In this document: one piece after another, positions 55,325-64,000 of the stretch
Numbering within the stretch: position 1 is the first letter of the stretch
Layout of the letters: the number at the start of each line of letters is the position of its first letter
NCBI GenBank assembly: GCA_001647635.1
Contig: CP014761.1
Span: forward strand, 1 to 64,000
Length of the DNA: 64,000 nucleotides
Source: Leifsonia xyli
GTDB taxonomy: Bacteria; Actinomycetota; Actinomycetes; Actinomycetales; Microbacteriaceae
Direction: 5' to 3'
The notes under the pieces: model-generated
Told to the model about the DNA's origin: nothing
Database searches by the model: none
Seen by the model: the letters and a program-made list of their open reading frames with translations, nothing else
Made by a program: the position numbers and the translations under genes

Positions 55325-56244
55325 CCCTTCACCGATGATCCGAGGTCGCTGGACGTGAAGTACCGCTGGAACACGATGAACAGCACGACGACCGGGGCCG
55401 CGAGCACGACCGCACCCGCCAGGATGGCGCCGTACGGGTTCGCGGTCGAGCCGGACACGTTCGAGATGTAGTTGGCGAGCGAGACGGCCAACGGCTGCAG
55501 ACTCGCGTCCTTGGTGATCAGGAACGGCCAGAGGAACTCGTTCCACGGCCCGATGAAGGTGAGCAGCAGCGCCGTGACCAGCGCCGGACGCACCAGCGGG
55601 AGCGCGATCCGCCACAGCAGCCGGAACTCGCCCGCGCCGTCCACCCGGGCCGCGTCGAACAGCTCCCGGGGAAGCTGCAGGAAGTACTGACGGAAGATCA
55701 GCACGGCCGCGGAGTTGATCACGAACGGCAGGATCATGCCGAGGTAGTTGTCCGCCAGCCCGTAGCTGCGGGCGATGAGCACGTACAGCGGGATCATCAG
55801 CAGCTGGAACGGGATGGTCTGCACGAGCAGCGCCAAGGCGAAGGTCACCCCGCGGCCGCGCCACTGCAGGATCGCGAGGGCGTACCCGGCGAGCACGCCG
55901 AAGACGACCGTGCCGAGCAGCACCCCTCCGGTGAAGATGCCGGAGTTGATGAGGCCCTGCACGAGGTCGATGCGCGAGTCGATGTTCACGTAGTTGTTGA
56001 GCGTCAGGTTCGCCGGATTGGGGAACGCACCGGCGACCGTCGTGTTCGGCGACGTCTGCAGCGACCCGACCACCATGTAGTAGAAGGGGAACAGGAACGC
56101 GATCGCGCCGATGGTCAGCACGATCCCCTGCACGATGGCCTGGCCGCGGCTGAGGCCGCGCGGGTTCGCGAGGTCGCGGCGCTTCCGCCGCGGGCTGCGC
56201 GTGGGCGGCGGCGCCGGCTCCATGCGCTGATTCGTCTGGGTCAT
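55321..56244 (-). CDS. ABC sugar importer permease (MalG-like)
   Basis: 307 residues from ATG 56244. Six membrane segments and the EAA loop LPRELFDAARVDGAGEFRLL, where the ATPase binds. Pro-rich N-terminal tail. No ATPase is in the operon, so a shared MsiK-type ATPase elsewhere is likely. Confidence 0.93.
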   Translation of the reverse strand: MTQTNQRMEPAPPPTRSPRRKRRDLANPRGLSRGQAIVQGIVLTIGAIAFLFPFYYMVVGSLQTSPNTTVAGAFPNPANLTLNNYVNIDSRIDLVQGLINSGIFTGGVLLGTVVFGVLAGYALAILQWRGRGVTFALALLVQTIPFQLLMIPLYVLIARSYGLADNYLGMILPFVINSAAVLIFRQYFLQLPRELFDAARVDGAGEFRLLWRIALPLVRPALVTALLLTFIGPWNEFLWPFLITKDASLQPLAVSLANYISNVSGSTANPYGAILAGAVVLAAPVVVLFIVFQRYFTSSDLGSSVKG

Positions 56245-57200
56245 CAGTCCCTCCCTCCGACGAAGCGGTTCTGCAGCCAGCCGATGATGAGCACGCCGAT
56301 CACCAGCACGATGCCGATCGCGGCGGCGTACCCGGGATGGCCCTGCTGGATGCCCTGCTGGTAGACGAGGAGAACCGGGCTCGCCGAGTGCCCGTCGGGG
56401 CCGCCTCCTCCGGTGAGGAGGTACGGCTCGGTGAACAGGTTCGCTCCGGTGATCGTGGCCAGCAGCAGGACGAGGACCGTCGCCGAACGCACGCCCGGGA
56501 CGGTGACCGAGAAGAACTGGCGCACCTTGCCCGCGCCGTCGGTCGCCGCGGACTCGTAGAGCTCGGTCGGCACGTTCTGCAGCGCGGCGAGGTACAACAG
56601 GATGTAGAACCCGAGGCCCTTCCACGTCACGTAGATCGCGATGGTCGGCATGGCCAGCACCGGGCTCGAGAGCCAGCTCGGGCTGGGCGCGAGCGGGCCG
56701 AGGATGTTGTTGATCAGGCCGTTCTGGCCGAAGAGGAACAGCCAGACGCCGATGATCGCCACGCTCGCCGTGACGTAGGGCACGTAGTAGCTCGTCCGCA
56801 GGAACGTCCGGAACCGCGTGATGCTGTTGAGCCCGGAGGCGAGCAGCAGCGACAGCACGACGGTCAGCGGGACGTTGATGATGAGGAAGATGCCGACGTT
56901 GACGAACGACTGGAGCACCTGCGGGTCCGTGAACACCTGGATGTAGTTGTCCAGGCCGACGAACGGCTGGGTGACGTTCGCCCCGGGCGCCGCGAAGAAG
57001 TAGTCGAAGAACGACATGTACACCGCGAAGCACAACGGGAACGCGTAGATGACCAGCACGAACACGATGTACGGCGCGCTGAAGAGCCAGCCGAGCGGGT
57101 TCCTGCCGAGCACGCGCTGGACGATCGGCGCACGATGGCGCCGGCCGGGGCCGGCGGCGGGCGCGGTGCCCGCCGCCGGGGGTGCGGAGGTGGTGGTCAT
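56244..57200 (-). CDS. ABC sugar importer permease (MalF-like)
   Basis: 318 residues from ATG 57200. Six membrane segments; EAA loop NVPTELYESAATDGAGKVRQ. Its stop shares one base with the next start. Forms the channel with the MalG-like protein. Confidence 0.93.
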   Translation of the reverse strand: MTTTSAPPAAGTAPAAGPGRRHRAPIVQRVLGRNPLGWLFSAPYIVFVLVIYAFPLCFAVYMSFFDYFFAAPGANVTQPFVGLDNYIQVFTDPQVLQSFVNVGIFLIINVPLTVVLSLLLASGLNSITRFRTFLRTSYYVPYVTASVAIIGVWLFLFGQNGLINNILGPLAPSPSWLSSPVLAMPTIAIYVTWKGLGFYILLYLAALQNVPTELYESAATDGAGKVRQFFSVTVPGVRSATVLVLLLATITGANLFTEPYLLTGGGGPDGHSASPVLLVYQQGIQQGHPGYAAAIGIVLVIGVLIIGWLQNRFVGGRD

Positions 57201-57202
57201 GG

Positions 57203-58498
57203 TTACTTCTGGGCCTGCAGCTTGTCGATCTTGTCGGAGGCGGCCTTGAACGCGTCCTCGACCGAGCCGCTGCCGTTCACCACGGCCTTGGTGTAGGCGT
57301 CACGCAGTGCCTGCATCTGGGCGATGGTGTTGGTGCCGGTCGGGTCGTCCGTGGTCCGGGCGCTCTGGTCGCCGAACTCCTTGTACGCCGGGTGCGCGTC
57401 GAAGTAGCTCGAGTAGGTGCTCGCCACGTCGGTGCGGATCGGCATCTGGCCGGTCACATCCAGCAGCTTGCCGTCCTGCTCCTTGCTCGTCGCGAACCTG
57501 ATGACGTCCCACGCCGTTCCCTGGTTCTTGCACGAGGTGTACATGCCGATGTTCTTGGCGTCCGGGAACGTGTAGACCTCGTTGGCCGGCTTGCCGTCCT
57601 TGGTCGGGACGGGGACGGAGCCCCACTGCACCTTGTCGCCGTAGTAGGCGATGGCCCACGGTCCGACGATCGCCATGGCGGACTTGCCGTCGGCGAACGC
57701 GTCACCCTGGTACTGCTCCTTGCCGGCGAGGCCGTCGCTGTAGATCTGCTTCCAGAAGTTCGCGACGTCCAGCGAGTCCGAGCTGGTGACCGTCGACTTG
57801 CCGTTCTCGATGAACGTCTTGCCCCCGGTCTGCGCGGCGAGCAGCGGGAGGTAGTCGAAGTTGACCTGGAAGAACTCGCTGGTCGGCGCGGGGTAGATCG
57901 CGTAGGGCGCGGCGCCCGACGACTTGATCTTCTGTGCGGCCGCAAGGAAGTCGGAGTACGACGACAGCTTCGGGTTCTCGGGGTCGAGTCCGGCCTTCTG
58001 GAAGATGGCCTTGTTGTAGAAGATCATGACCGGGTTCTGCTTCCACGGCATCTGGTAGTAGTCGCCGTCGGCCGACTTGTACTGCTTCGCCGCGTCGCCG
58101 CTGCGCGCCTCGATGTACTTCGCGCCGTCGGAGAACTTGGAGAGGTCGACGAGGCCGCCCTGTTTCTGCCACTGACCGGTGGCGGCAGGGAGGTTGTTGA
58201 ACACCAGGCAGGGCGTGGTGCCCGCGGTGATCGCGGCGCCGATGACCTCCTCGGTGCTCTTGCCGGCGGGCACCTCCTGGGCCTTGATCTGCTCCTTCGG
58301 GTGCGCGGAGTTCCAGGCCGAGACCATGGACTTGCCCCACTGCACCTCCTGCTCGTTGTTCGAGTACCAGATGGTGATGGGTCCGTGCGCCTTCATGGCG
58401 TCGCTGCCGCCTCCGCCGCCGCTGGAGCCGCAGGCGGCGAGGGTTCCGGCGACGATGCCGGCGGTGACGAGCGAGACGGCGATTCTACGCATTCGCAT
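57203..58498 (-). CDS. ABC sugar-binding lipoprotein
   Basis: 431 residues from ATG 58498. Lipoprotein signal with lipobox LAACGSS (C23), then a Gly-rich spacer and a type I sugar-binding fold: PITIWYSNNEQEVQWGKSMV, then DGDYYQMPWKQNPVMIFYNK, and FADGKSAMAIVGPWAIAYYG. It captures a sugar outside for the two permeases encoded next. Family MalE/ExtracellularSBP_1. Confidence 0.94.
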   Translation of the reverse strand: MRMRRIAVSLVTAGIVAGTLAACGSSGGGGGSDAMKAHGPITIWYSNNEQEVQWGKSMVSAWNSAHPKEQIKAQEVPAGKSTEEVIGAAITAGTTPCLVFNNLPAATGQWQKQGGLVDLSKFSDGAKYIEARSGDAAKQYKSADGDYYQMPWKQNPVMIFYNKAIFQKAGLDPENPKLSSYSDFLAAAQKIKSSGAAPYAIYPAPTSEFFQVNFDYLPLLAAQTGGKTFIENGKSTVTSSDSLDVANFWKQIYSDGLAGKEQYQGDAFADGKSAMAIVGPWAIAYYGDKVQWGSVPVPTKDGKPANEVYTFPDAKNIGMYTSCKNQGTAWDVIRFATSKEQDGKLLDVTGQMPIRTDVASTYSSYFDAHPAYKEFGDQSARTTDDPTGTNTIAQMQALRDAYTKAVVNGSGSVEDAFKAASDKIDKLQAQK

Positions 58499-58525
58499 GG
58501 TGTGCCTTTCGATGGGTTGCGAGGT

Positions 58526-59548
58526 TCAGCGGGCAGTGGGCGACGCCGTGGAGGCGCGCACCACCAGCCGTGCCGGGGGGAGGGCGACATCGCCCGCTTC
58601 GCCGTCCTCCACCAGCCGCAGCAGTGCGGTGGCGGCGGCCTGTCCGAAGCCGGCGGGGTCGTTGTCGAGGGTGGTGAGGGAGGGATAGACGTAGGACCCG
58701 ATCTGGGACCCGTCCAGCCCGGTGACCGAGAGCTCGCCGGGGAGGTCGAGCCCGCGTTCGTGGGCGACGCCCATCCCGGCGATCGCCATGGGGTCGTTCC
58801 CGTAGACGATGGCGGTCGGGCGGTCCTCCCCGTCGAGCAGTGCGGCGGTGGCGGCCGCGCCCTGTTCCGGGGAGAAGTCGGTGGGGACGATGAGCGGGGT
58901 CAACCCCGCCTCGTGCGCGGCGCGCTCGAAGCGCTCCCGGCGGCGGCGTCCGTGCAGCATCCGCTCGTCGCCCGAGACGTGGGCGATGCGACGGTGGCCG
59001 AGCCCGACCAGGTGCGCGACGAGCTCGTCGATGCCGGGATCGTAGTCGCGGGTGACCGCGGGGAACGGGCTGCCACCGAGCGGCTCGCCGAGCGACACCG
59101 CGGAGGAGCCGAGGCGTTCGATGAGCGGGATGCGCTCATCCTCGGCCAGCAGGTCAGTGAGCAGGAAGCCGTCGACGCGCTTGTCGGAGGCGAGCCGCTC
59201 GTAGGCGCGCTGCTCAGCCGCCGCGTCCGGGACGACGGTCAGCACCAGGACGTTGCCGCGCTCGGCGAGGACGGCCTCGACACCCGCGATGAAGCCCGCG
59301 AAGAACGGGTCGACCTCGATGGTGCGGGGCTCACGGCGGAGCACCAGGCCGAGCGCGTAGGCGCGGCGCGTGGTCAGTCCGCGGGCGCCGGGGTGCGGCG
59401 TCCAGCCGAGCTCGCGGGCGGTCTGCAGGATGCGCTCCCGCGTCTCGGTCTTCACGCCCGGCCGGTCGTTGAGCGTGAGCGAGACGAGCGACTTGCTCAC
59501 GCCCGCCGCCCGTGCGACGTCGTTGATGGTGACGCTGGCGGGGTTCAC
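58526..59548 (-). CDS. LacI-family transcriptional regulator
   Basis: 340 residues from GTG 59548 (GTGA overlap). HTH SVTINDVARAAGVSKSLVSL, then TLNDRPGVKTETRERILQTA, followed by the sugar-binding domain with FLLTDLLAEDERIPLIERLG and VYGNDPMAIAGMGVAHERGL. It is inside the operon it should control: the TAAACCGGTTTA operator lies before the first gene. Autoregulation is therefore likely; the ligand is probably a sugar or sugar phosphate of the same pathway. Confidence 0.92.
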   Translation of the reverse strand: MNPASVTINDVARAAGVSKSLVSLTLNDRPGVKTETRERILQTARELGWTPHPGARGLTTRRAYALGLVLRREPRTIEVDPFFAGFIAGVEAVLAERGNVLVLTVVPDAAAEQRAYERLASDKRVDGFLLTDLLAEDERIPLIERLGSSAVSLGEPLGGSPFPAVTRDYDPGIDELVAHLVGLGHRRIAHVSGDERMLHGRRRRERFERAAHEAGLTPLIVPTDFSPEQGAAATAALLDGEDRPTAIVYGNDPMAIAGMGVAHERGLDLPGELSVTGLDGSQIGSYVYPSLTTLDNDPAGFGQAAATALLRLVEDGEAGDVALPPARLVVRASTASPTAR

Positions 59549-61614
59549 TTCGGCGTCACCACCGTGAACCCGCCCGGCTGCACCACGACGAAGCCGTGGG
59601 CGCCGACGGTCTGGGTGCGGCCGACCTGGCGGCCGGCGGAATCGTAGCTCGTCGCGGTGACCGGACCCGACGCGGTGAGCTTCTGCGGCACCGGCAGGTT
59701 CGTCGCGTTGACGAACACGTCGAGCGCCGTGGAGCCGGCGAGGCCGAGGTGGGACACGATCGGCTGCACGAGGAGCGCATCCAGGCGGGCGGTGCCGGAC
59801 ACCCGGGCGGTGACGGCCGTCGCCTGCGCGGGGACCGGGACGGGCAGGGTCTGCGGGAGCAGGAAGACCGGGCTGGGGGCGATGCCCTGGGCGCCGGGTC
59901 GGACGTTGTCGGTGCGGCCGAGGGGGAGCGCGATGCGGCCGACGGACGCGGTCCAGCTCGTCGTGCCGGAGCCGCCGGGGCCGAGGTCGGCGATCGGCAG
60001 GATGCGCGCCGCCGGGTGACCGGCCGGGAGCGAAACCGTGACGGTCGAGCCCGCGCCGGCCTGGAGGTAGGCGCCGCCCGACCAGTTGGCCGAGCCGGTC
60101 CACGCCGACGGCGGGGTCACCGTGGTCACCGGGCCGGTCGTCGTGCCGCTCTCGGCTTCGACGACGCTCAGCCCCTGCGTGGCGGTGGTGCGGGTCAGCG
60201 CGGTGGCCGTGCGGGCGATCGCGGGACGCGCGTCCAGCGCCAGCATGCTCAGCTCCGTGTGGATGACCGACTCGGCGCCGCAGTTGCGGTTGACCGTGCC
60301 GTCGGCCGCGATGCCGTCGACGCACACGCCCGTCGCCGGGTCGTAGGCGGGCGTCCCGGCGCGGTTGGCGCCGAAGTACCAGGCGGCTTGCGCACCCGCC
60401 AGGGCGGCGAGGCCGGACGCGCCGGTGGCGTCGGACGCGGCCACCAGCCCCTCGAGGCGCGAGTCGACGCCGTAGGCGATCTGCGTGCGGTCCGCGGGCG
60501 TCGGCGTCCAGCCGTTGTCCGGTCCGCCCGTCGCCAGCAGCTGCGCGGTGAACTGCGCGAGGTCGGTGGTCGCCGCCTTCTGCAGGCCGCCGTCGTGGAG
60601 GACGCCGGCCGCCGCGGTCAGGGCGGCGGGCTGCATCCCGGCCCAGGCATGCCAGAACGTGGGGGAGTTCGCCTCGGGCAACAGTGCGCCGAACGGCCAC
60701 TGGCCGACGCCGCCGCTCTGCAGCTTCGCGATGCCCTCGCTGTAGTGCGCGAGCGCGGTGCGGGCGGTGGAGTCGCCGGGAGCGGCGGCCGAGAAGGCGC
60801 TCAGGCCGAGCACCGCCTCCGCGGTCGCGCCGGCGCTCCCGACGATCAGCCAGCCGGGCACGGTGACGCCGTTGGCGACCTGGGTCTGCGGATACTGCGC
60901 GAGCGACTGGCGCTGAAGCGCGGCGAGCGCGAGGTGCATCCGGTCGGCGAGGAAGGACGCGAATGCCGGGTCGGCGGCGCGGAAGCCGGCATAGCCCTCG
61001 CCCAGCGCCCACACCGTCCGCGCCAGCCAGAACGACTCGGCCGAGTCGGACGGGTCGGGCAGCTCCTTCGGGATGGCCGACGGGTTGAGCGTGCCGTCGT
61101 GCTGCTGCCAGAGGACGACGTTGCCGGCGTTCGGACCGTCGGCGGTCTGCAGGTAGGTCAGCGAACGGAGCAGCTCGTAGGCGGAAGTCCTGCTCGACGC
61201 GGTGCCGTTCTGCTTCCAGTCGCGGAGGTAGACGACGGCGGCGCGGGAGATGTCGTCGGCGTCGTAGGCGCCCTGGGCGTACCAGCCCCGGGCCGAGTCG
61301 GTGATCGGGCCGCCGCCGACGCGGTGGAAGGTGCCGTCGGACTGCCGGTCGGCGTACACCCACGGCGCGCGGGCGGTGGGCTCCTCCGCGGCGCGGTAGG
61401 TGGTGTGGCCGGCGACGCCCGGCAGCAGCGGCACGTCGTCGAGGAGGAAGTCGAGGTGGGAGAGGTTGGTCAGCTTCGTCGGCGCGGCTGTGGCCTGGGC
61501 GGCGGGAGCCGTCGTGGTCGCCAGCGCGGGTATCCCCGCCCCTGTGAGGGCGAGCGTGGCGCCCAGGGCGAGGCCGAGGACGGCCTTCTGCATCGTCAGT
61601 GTTCGGTTGCGCAT
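59545..61614 (-). CDS. Large secreted protein with helical-barrel and beta domains (probable glycan enzyme)
   Basis: 689 residues from ATG 61614. Sec signal peptide ending near ALA-TTT (about residue 32). Residues 60-460 repeat helix-rich sections (WVYADRQSDGTFHRVGGGPI, GEGYAGFRAADPAFASFLAD, SPTFWHAWAGMQPAALTAAA), then WYFGANRAGTPAYDPATGVC and NRNCGAESVIHTELSMLALD, like (alpha/alpha)6 barrel glycosidases. Residues 470-690 are beta-rich. No listed family is certain. As first gene of the operon it probably cuts the outside glycan whose products the ABC system imports. Confidence 0.78.
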   Translation of the reverse strand: MRNRTLTMQKAVLGLALGATLALTGAGIPALATTTAPAAQATAAPTKLTNLSHLDFLLDDVPLLPGVAGHTTYRAAEEPTARAPWVYADRQSDGTFHRVGGGPITDSARGWYAQGAYDADDISRAAVVYLRDWKQNGTASSRTSAYELLRSLTYLQTADGPNAGNVVLWQQHDGTLNPSAIPKELPDPSDSAESFWLARTVWALGEGYAGFRAADPAFASFLADRMHLALAALQRQSLAQYPQTQVANGVTVPGWLIVGSAGATAEAVLGLSAFSAAAPGDSTARTALAHYSEGIAKLQSGGVGQWPFGALLPEANSPTFWHAWAGMQPAALTAAAGVLHDGGLQKAATTDLAQFTAQLLATGGPDNGWTPTPADRTQIAYGVDSRLEGLVAASDATGASGLAALAGAQAAWYFGANRAGTPAYDPATGVCVDGIAADGTVNRNCGAESVIHTELSMLALDARPAIARTATALTRTTATQGLSVVEAESGTTTGPVTTVTPPSAWTGSANWSGGAYLQAGAGSTVTVSLPAGHPAARILPIADLGPGGSGTTSWTASVGRIALPLGRTDNVRPGAQGIAPSPVFLLPQTLPVPVPAQATAVTARVSGTARLDALLVQPIVSHLGLAGSTALDVFVNATNLPVPQKLTASGPVTATSYDSAGRQVGRTQTVGAHGFVVVQPGGFTVVTPK

Positions 61615-61656
61615 CGTTGCGTCCCTTGTGGTCGTTTCCCCCGAAGGGGGGTGATC

Positions 61657-61668
61657 TAAACCGGTTTA
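61657..61668. promoter_or_regulatory. LacI-type operator of the glycan operon
   Basis: TAAACCGGTTTA is a perfect 12-bp palindrome with a central CG, the hallmark of LacI/GalR operators. It is 43 bp upstream of the first gene start (61614). The 176-bp gap 61615-61790 holds no gene and also serves the divergent baeRF gene at 61791. Confidence 0.8.
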
Positions 61669-61790
61669 AAGGACGGTAGACGCTGTCCTGCAGAAAGTCA
61701 ACGTGCAGTCTTGTGGAGCTGGCCGCGGCACGACCAGACTGGCCGCACCGCGACCGACCACGCCGCACCGACGAGGCAGGAGGACCACCC

Positions 61791-62912
61791 GTGGAGTACA
61801 AGGACATTCCCACCAAGGCCGACGTCGAGCGGATCGCCGCGATGCGTCAACCCGGCTGCGTCAGCATCTACCTGCCGACCGGGACGACCCCCGCGGAGGC
61901 CGATCGTGCGCGCATCGAGTTGAAGAACCACCTCGCCAGCGCGGTCAAGGCGCTCGAGAGGCTGGAGGTGGGGCGGTCGCGCATCCAGTCCATTCAGGCG
62001 GAGGGGCAGCGCATCCTCGACGACCGGGACTTCTGGCGCTACCAGTCCCGCTCGCTTGCGGTGTTCCTCGACGGCGACCTGGCCGAGACGTTCCGCCTGC
62101 CGAACCGGCTGGGCACCGCATGCGAGATCGCAGACCGGTTCTACGTCAAGCCGCTGCTGCGCGCGCTGACCTTCCCGCAGTCGGCGCTCATCCTCGCCCT
62201 CGCGGGCAACTCCGTGCGGCTGCTGCACATCTCGCCCGACCGGCCGCCGGAGCGGATCGACGTGCCGGGGATGCCGCGCGACGTGGCGGCGGCGGTCGGA
62301 CTCGCCTCGGTGAGCGGCCGGTCGCCGGACGGCCGCATCCAGGGCTCCGAGGGCCAGAAGGTGCGGATGCTGGAGTATGTCCAGGCGATCGAACGCGCCC
62401 TGCACCCGCTGCTGGCCAACTCCACCGAGCCGCTCATCCTCGCCGCCGCCGAGCCGCTCGCGGGCATCTTCCGCGGCGCCGGCGAGCATCCGCGGCTCGT
62501 GGCCGAGACGATCGGCGGAAGCCCCGAGGACAAGACCGACGAGGAGATCGCGACGGCCGCCCGCGGCGTGCTCGACCGGTTGTACGCGAGCAAGGTGGCC
62601 GCGCTGCGGGATGCCTACGAGGCCCGGATCGCGGCCGGCACGGCCCTCGTCGACCTCAGCGACATCGCCCGCGCGGCGACCTTCGGCGCGGTGGAGTCGC
62701 TGGTGATCGACATCGACCGCCGCGTGCCCGGGTCGGTCGATGAGGACACCGGGGCGATCACGCTCGCACCCGAGGACGAGCCGGGGGAGTACGGCGTGGT
62801 GGACGAGGTGCTGCGGCGGGCGCTGGCCTCCAAGGCGAAGGTCTACGCCCTGCGCGCGGAGGACGTCCCGGGCGGCGGAGCCGCGGCCGCCGCCGTGCGC
62901 TATCCGGTCTGA
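61791..62912 (+). CDS. eRF1-like (baeRF family) protein
   Basis: 373 residues from GTG 61791, with GGCAGGAGGA upstream. N-terminal QPGCVSIYLPTGTTPAEADR, followed by a central VRLLHISPDRPPERIDVPGM domain and C-terminal ALASKAKVYALRAEDVPGGG. Three-domain layout and strand pattern resemble the bacterial archaeo-eukaryotic release-factor-like families, thought to act at stalled or resting ribosomes. No GGQ motif is visible. Exact subfamily uncertain. Confidence 0.75.
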   Translation: MEYKDIPTKADVERIAAMRQPGCVSIYLPTGTTPAEADRARIELKNHLASAVKALERLEVGRSRIQSIQAEGQRILDDRDFWRYQSRSLAVFLDGDLAETFRLPNRLGTACEIADRFYVKPLLRALTFPQSALILALAGNSVRLLHISPDRPPERIDVPGMPRDVAAAVGLASVSGRSPDGRIQGSEGQKVRMLEYVQAIERALHPLLANSTEPLILAAAEPLAGIFRGAGEHPRLVAETIGGSPEDKTDEEIATAARGVLDRLYASKVAALRDAYEARIAAGTALVDLSDIARAATFGAVESLVIDIDRRVPGSVDEDTGAITLAPEDEPGEYGVVDEVLRRALASKAKVYALRAEDVPGGGAAAAAVRYPV

Positions 62913-62918
62913 CGCCCT

Positions 62919-63422
62919 TCAGCGGCGCGGCTGCACCGTCATCACGAGCAGTTCCTGCACGCCGGCGAGCCAGTCGTAGACGGCGCGCTGCAGCGCGGTG
63001 TCCTCGTCGTGGATGTCGCCCTCGTCGCCGTCCTGGTGGATGCCGAGCCGCGCCGCGAGCACGAGGCGGATGTCGGTGATCGTGCGGAGCCACGCCGTCA
63101 CCTGCGCCGGGTCCAGCACCGCGACCGTCGTCCCGTCCTCGCGACGGGACAGGGACTCGATCATGGTGCGTGCGCTCGCCTCCTTGCGCTCGGCGAGGCC
63201 CGCGGCGGTGAAGCGGCGGAACTCGGCGGACGCCTGAGGGTCGTCCGGGTAGGCGTCCGGCAGCAGCCGGTCGAGTGCCGGGTCGAAGCCGTCGGCGTCC
63301 GGGTCGGCAGCCGCGCGCGCCAGGTCGATGGACTGCTCGGCGAGCGACGTCAGCAGCTCGGCCTCGTCCTCGGGGAAGCGCGCCGACACGGTCCCGTCGC
63401 GGTGCTTGCGGAACGGGGTCAT
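62919..63422 (-). CDS. DUF2017 family protein
   Basis: 167 residues from ATG 63422, overlapping the clpS stop (ATGA). Pattern [57 protein letters not shown]; known only as the gene next to clpS in actinobacteria. Probably helps or tunes the Clp adaptor, but no function is shown. Confidence 0.87.
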   Translation of the reverse strand: MTPFRKHRDGTVSARFPEDEAELLTSLAEQSIDLARAAADPDADGFDPALDRLLPDAYPDDPQASAEFRRFTAAGLAERKEASARTMIESLSRREDGTTVAVLDPAQVTAWLRTITDIRLVLAARLGIHQDGDEGDIHDEDTALQRAVYDWLAGVQELLVMTVQPRR

Positions 63423-63724
63423 GCGTCCGCCTTCGTCAGCGTCGCCCACAGGCCGTAGTCGTGCATGGCCTCCACGTGCCGCTCCATCTCCTCGCGCGTG
63501 CCGGTCGCGACGACCGCGCGCCCCTCGGTGTGCACCAGCATCATGAGCCGCTCGGCCTCCCGGCGCGGGAACCCGAAGTACGTCTGGAAGACGTAGGTCA
63601 CGTAGCTCATGAGGTTGACCGGGTCGTTCCAGACGATGGTCACCCAGGGGGAGCCGAGCTCGAGCAGCTCGTCCGTCCCGGTCTCTTCGAGGGTGTCGGC
63701 GCCGGTGGCCGGGAGGGAGCTCAC
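63419..63724 (-). CDS. clpS: ATP-dependent Clp protease adaptor ClpS
   Basis: 101 residues from GTG 63724, overlapping the GH15 stop (GTGA). Core [20 protein letters not shown], then [20 protein letters not shown] and [20 protein letters not shown], the full ClpS fold, with the N-degron pocket NDPV. Delivers proteins with destabilising N-termini to ClpAP/ClpCP. The first 25 residues are acidic, as expected for the flexible part. Confidence 0.95.
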   Translation of the reverse strand: MSSLPATGADTLEETGTDELLELGSPWVTIVWNDPVNLMSYVTYVFQTYFGFPRREAERLMMLVHTEGRAVVATGTREEMERHVEAMHDYGLWATLTKADA

Positions 63725-64000
63725 AGCGGGAGGCCGCCGATCGCGTCCGCCGCGCGGACCAGCGTCAGGTGGGTCAGCGCCTGGGGCGTGTTGCCCGCGT
63801 GCGAGCGGCCCTCGACGTCGTATTCCTCGGAGAGCATACCGACGTCGTTGGCCAGGCCGAGCAGCCGGTCCATCATCCGGATCGCGTCGTCGCGGCGTCC
63901 CGATTGCGCGTACTGCTCCACCAGCCAGAACGAGCAGGCGAGGAAGGGATGCTCTCCCGGCGGCAGCCCGTCGACGCCGGACTCGGTACGGTAGCGCAGC
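63721..64000 (-). CDS. GH15-family enzyme, C-terminal part (partial)
   Basis: Only the last 92 codons are inside. They read [40 protein letters not shown], and end [36 protein letters not shown]. This matches glucoamylase/trehalase-type GH15 C-termini, with the catalytic base Glu in LSEEYD. Overlap with clpS (GTGA) puts a sugar enzyme at the head of the Clp-adaptor unit. Confidence 0.85.
   Translation of the reverse strand, partial: LRYRTESGVDGLPPGEHPFLACSFWLVEQYAQSGRRDDAIRMMDRLLGLANDVGMLSEEYDVEGRSHAGNTPQALTHLTLVRAADAIGGLPL

Noticed and set aside
57182..61659. Very long open frames on the plus strand opposite the glycan operon
   Set aside because: They mirror the codon pattern of the true minus-strand genes and give Arg/Asp/Gly/Val-rich low-complexity proteins without domains.

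Overview
The window is a 64 kb stretch of a very GC-rich chromosome with dense, short-spaced genes, many GTG starts and many 4-base ATGA/GTGA overlaps. The gene content (DUF3039, DUF2017 next to clpS, ftsEX-smpB with a nearby ssrA, an ECF42-type sigma factor with a DGPF partner, wall-polymer genes) points to an actinobacterium, most likely Microbacteriaceae close to Leifsonia. This placement is inferred from gene families and codon use; no rRNA is present. There are no insertion sequences, prophage or CRISPR arrays. Three tRNA genes (initiator Met, Leu-UAG, Lys-CUU) and the tmRNA are present.

Layout. 0-6.5 kb: initiator tRNA, then a tightly coupled seven-gene operon: a CheY-like receiver fused to a PIG-L deacetylase, an ATP-grasp ligase, a PHP-domain hydrolase, a tiny membrane protein, a second receiver, a membrane PAS histidine kinase and a carbon-nitrogen hydrolase. 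6.5-9.5 kb: PLP aminotransferase and a secreted HtrA-like protease. 9.5-19.6 kb: envelope polymer genes (two GT2 glycosyltransferases around a CDP-alcohol phosphotransferase, a Wzm/Wzt-type exporter, a sugar-1-P or choline-P type nucleotidyltransferase) and a second ABC exporter. 19.6-34 kb: housekeeping genes (pncB, murI, rph, rdgB, a cation efflux gene, DedA, prfB, ftsEX, smpB, ssrA). 34-40 kb: an accessory-looking stretch of small orphan genes, a soluble Ser/Thr kinase and an MFS exporter. 40-53 kb: purine deaminase, quinone reductase, Na+-type ABC exporter, histidinol-phosphatase, AI-2E family permease, TetR, APC permease, ECF42/DGPF pair. 53-61.7 kb: a LacI-controlled glycan operon with two GH130-type enzymes, an ABC sugar importer and a large secreted protein, with a perfect operator upstream. 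61.8-64 kb: an eRF1-like (baeRF) protein, DUF2017, ClpS and the end of a GH15 enzyme.

Four conserved genes and the initiator tRNA each carry apparent one-base deletions (six in the genes, one in the tRNA), all in the same direction. This looks like sequencing or assembly error rather than real gene decay, and affected proteins are described as reconstructed across the shifts. The observation most worth following up is the coupled receiver-deacetylase/ATP-grasp/PHP/two-component operon, which has the make-up of a signal-controlled small-molecule modification pathway.
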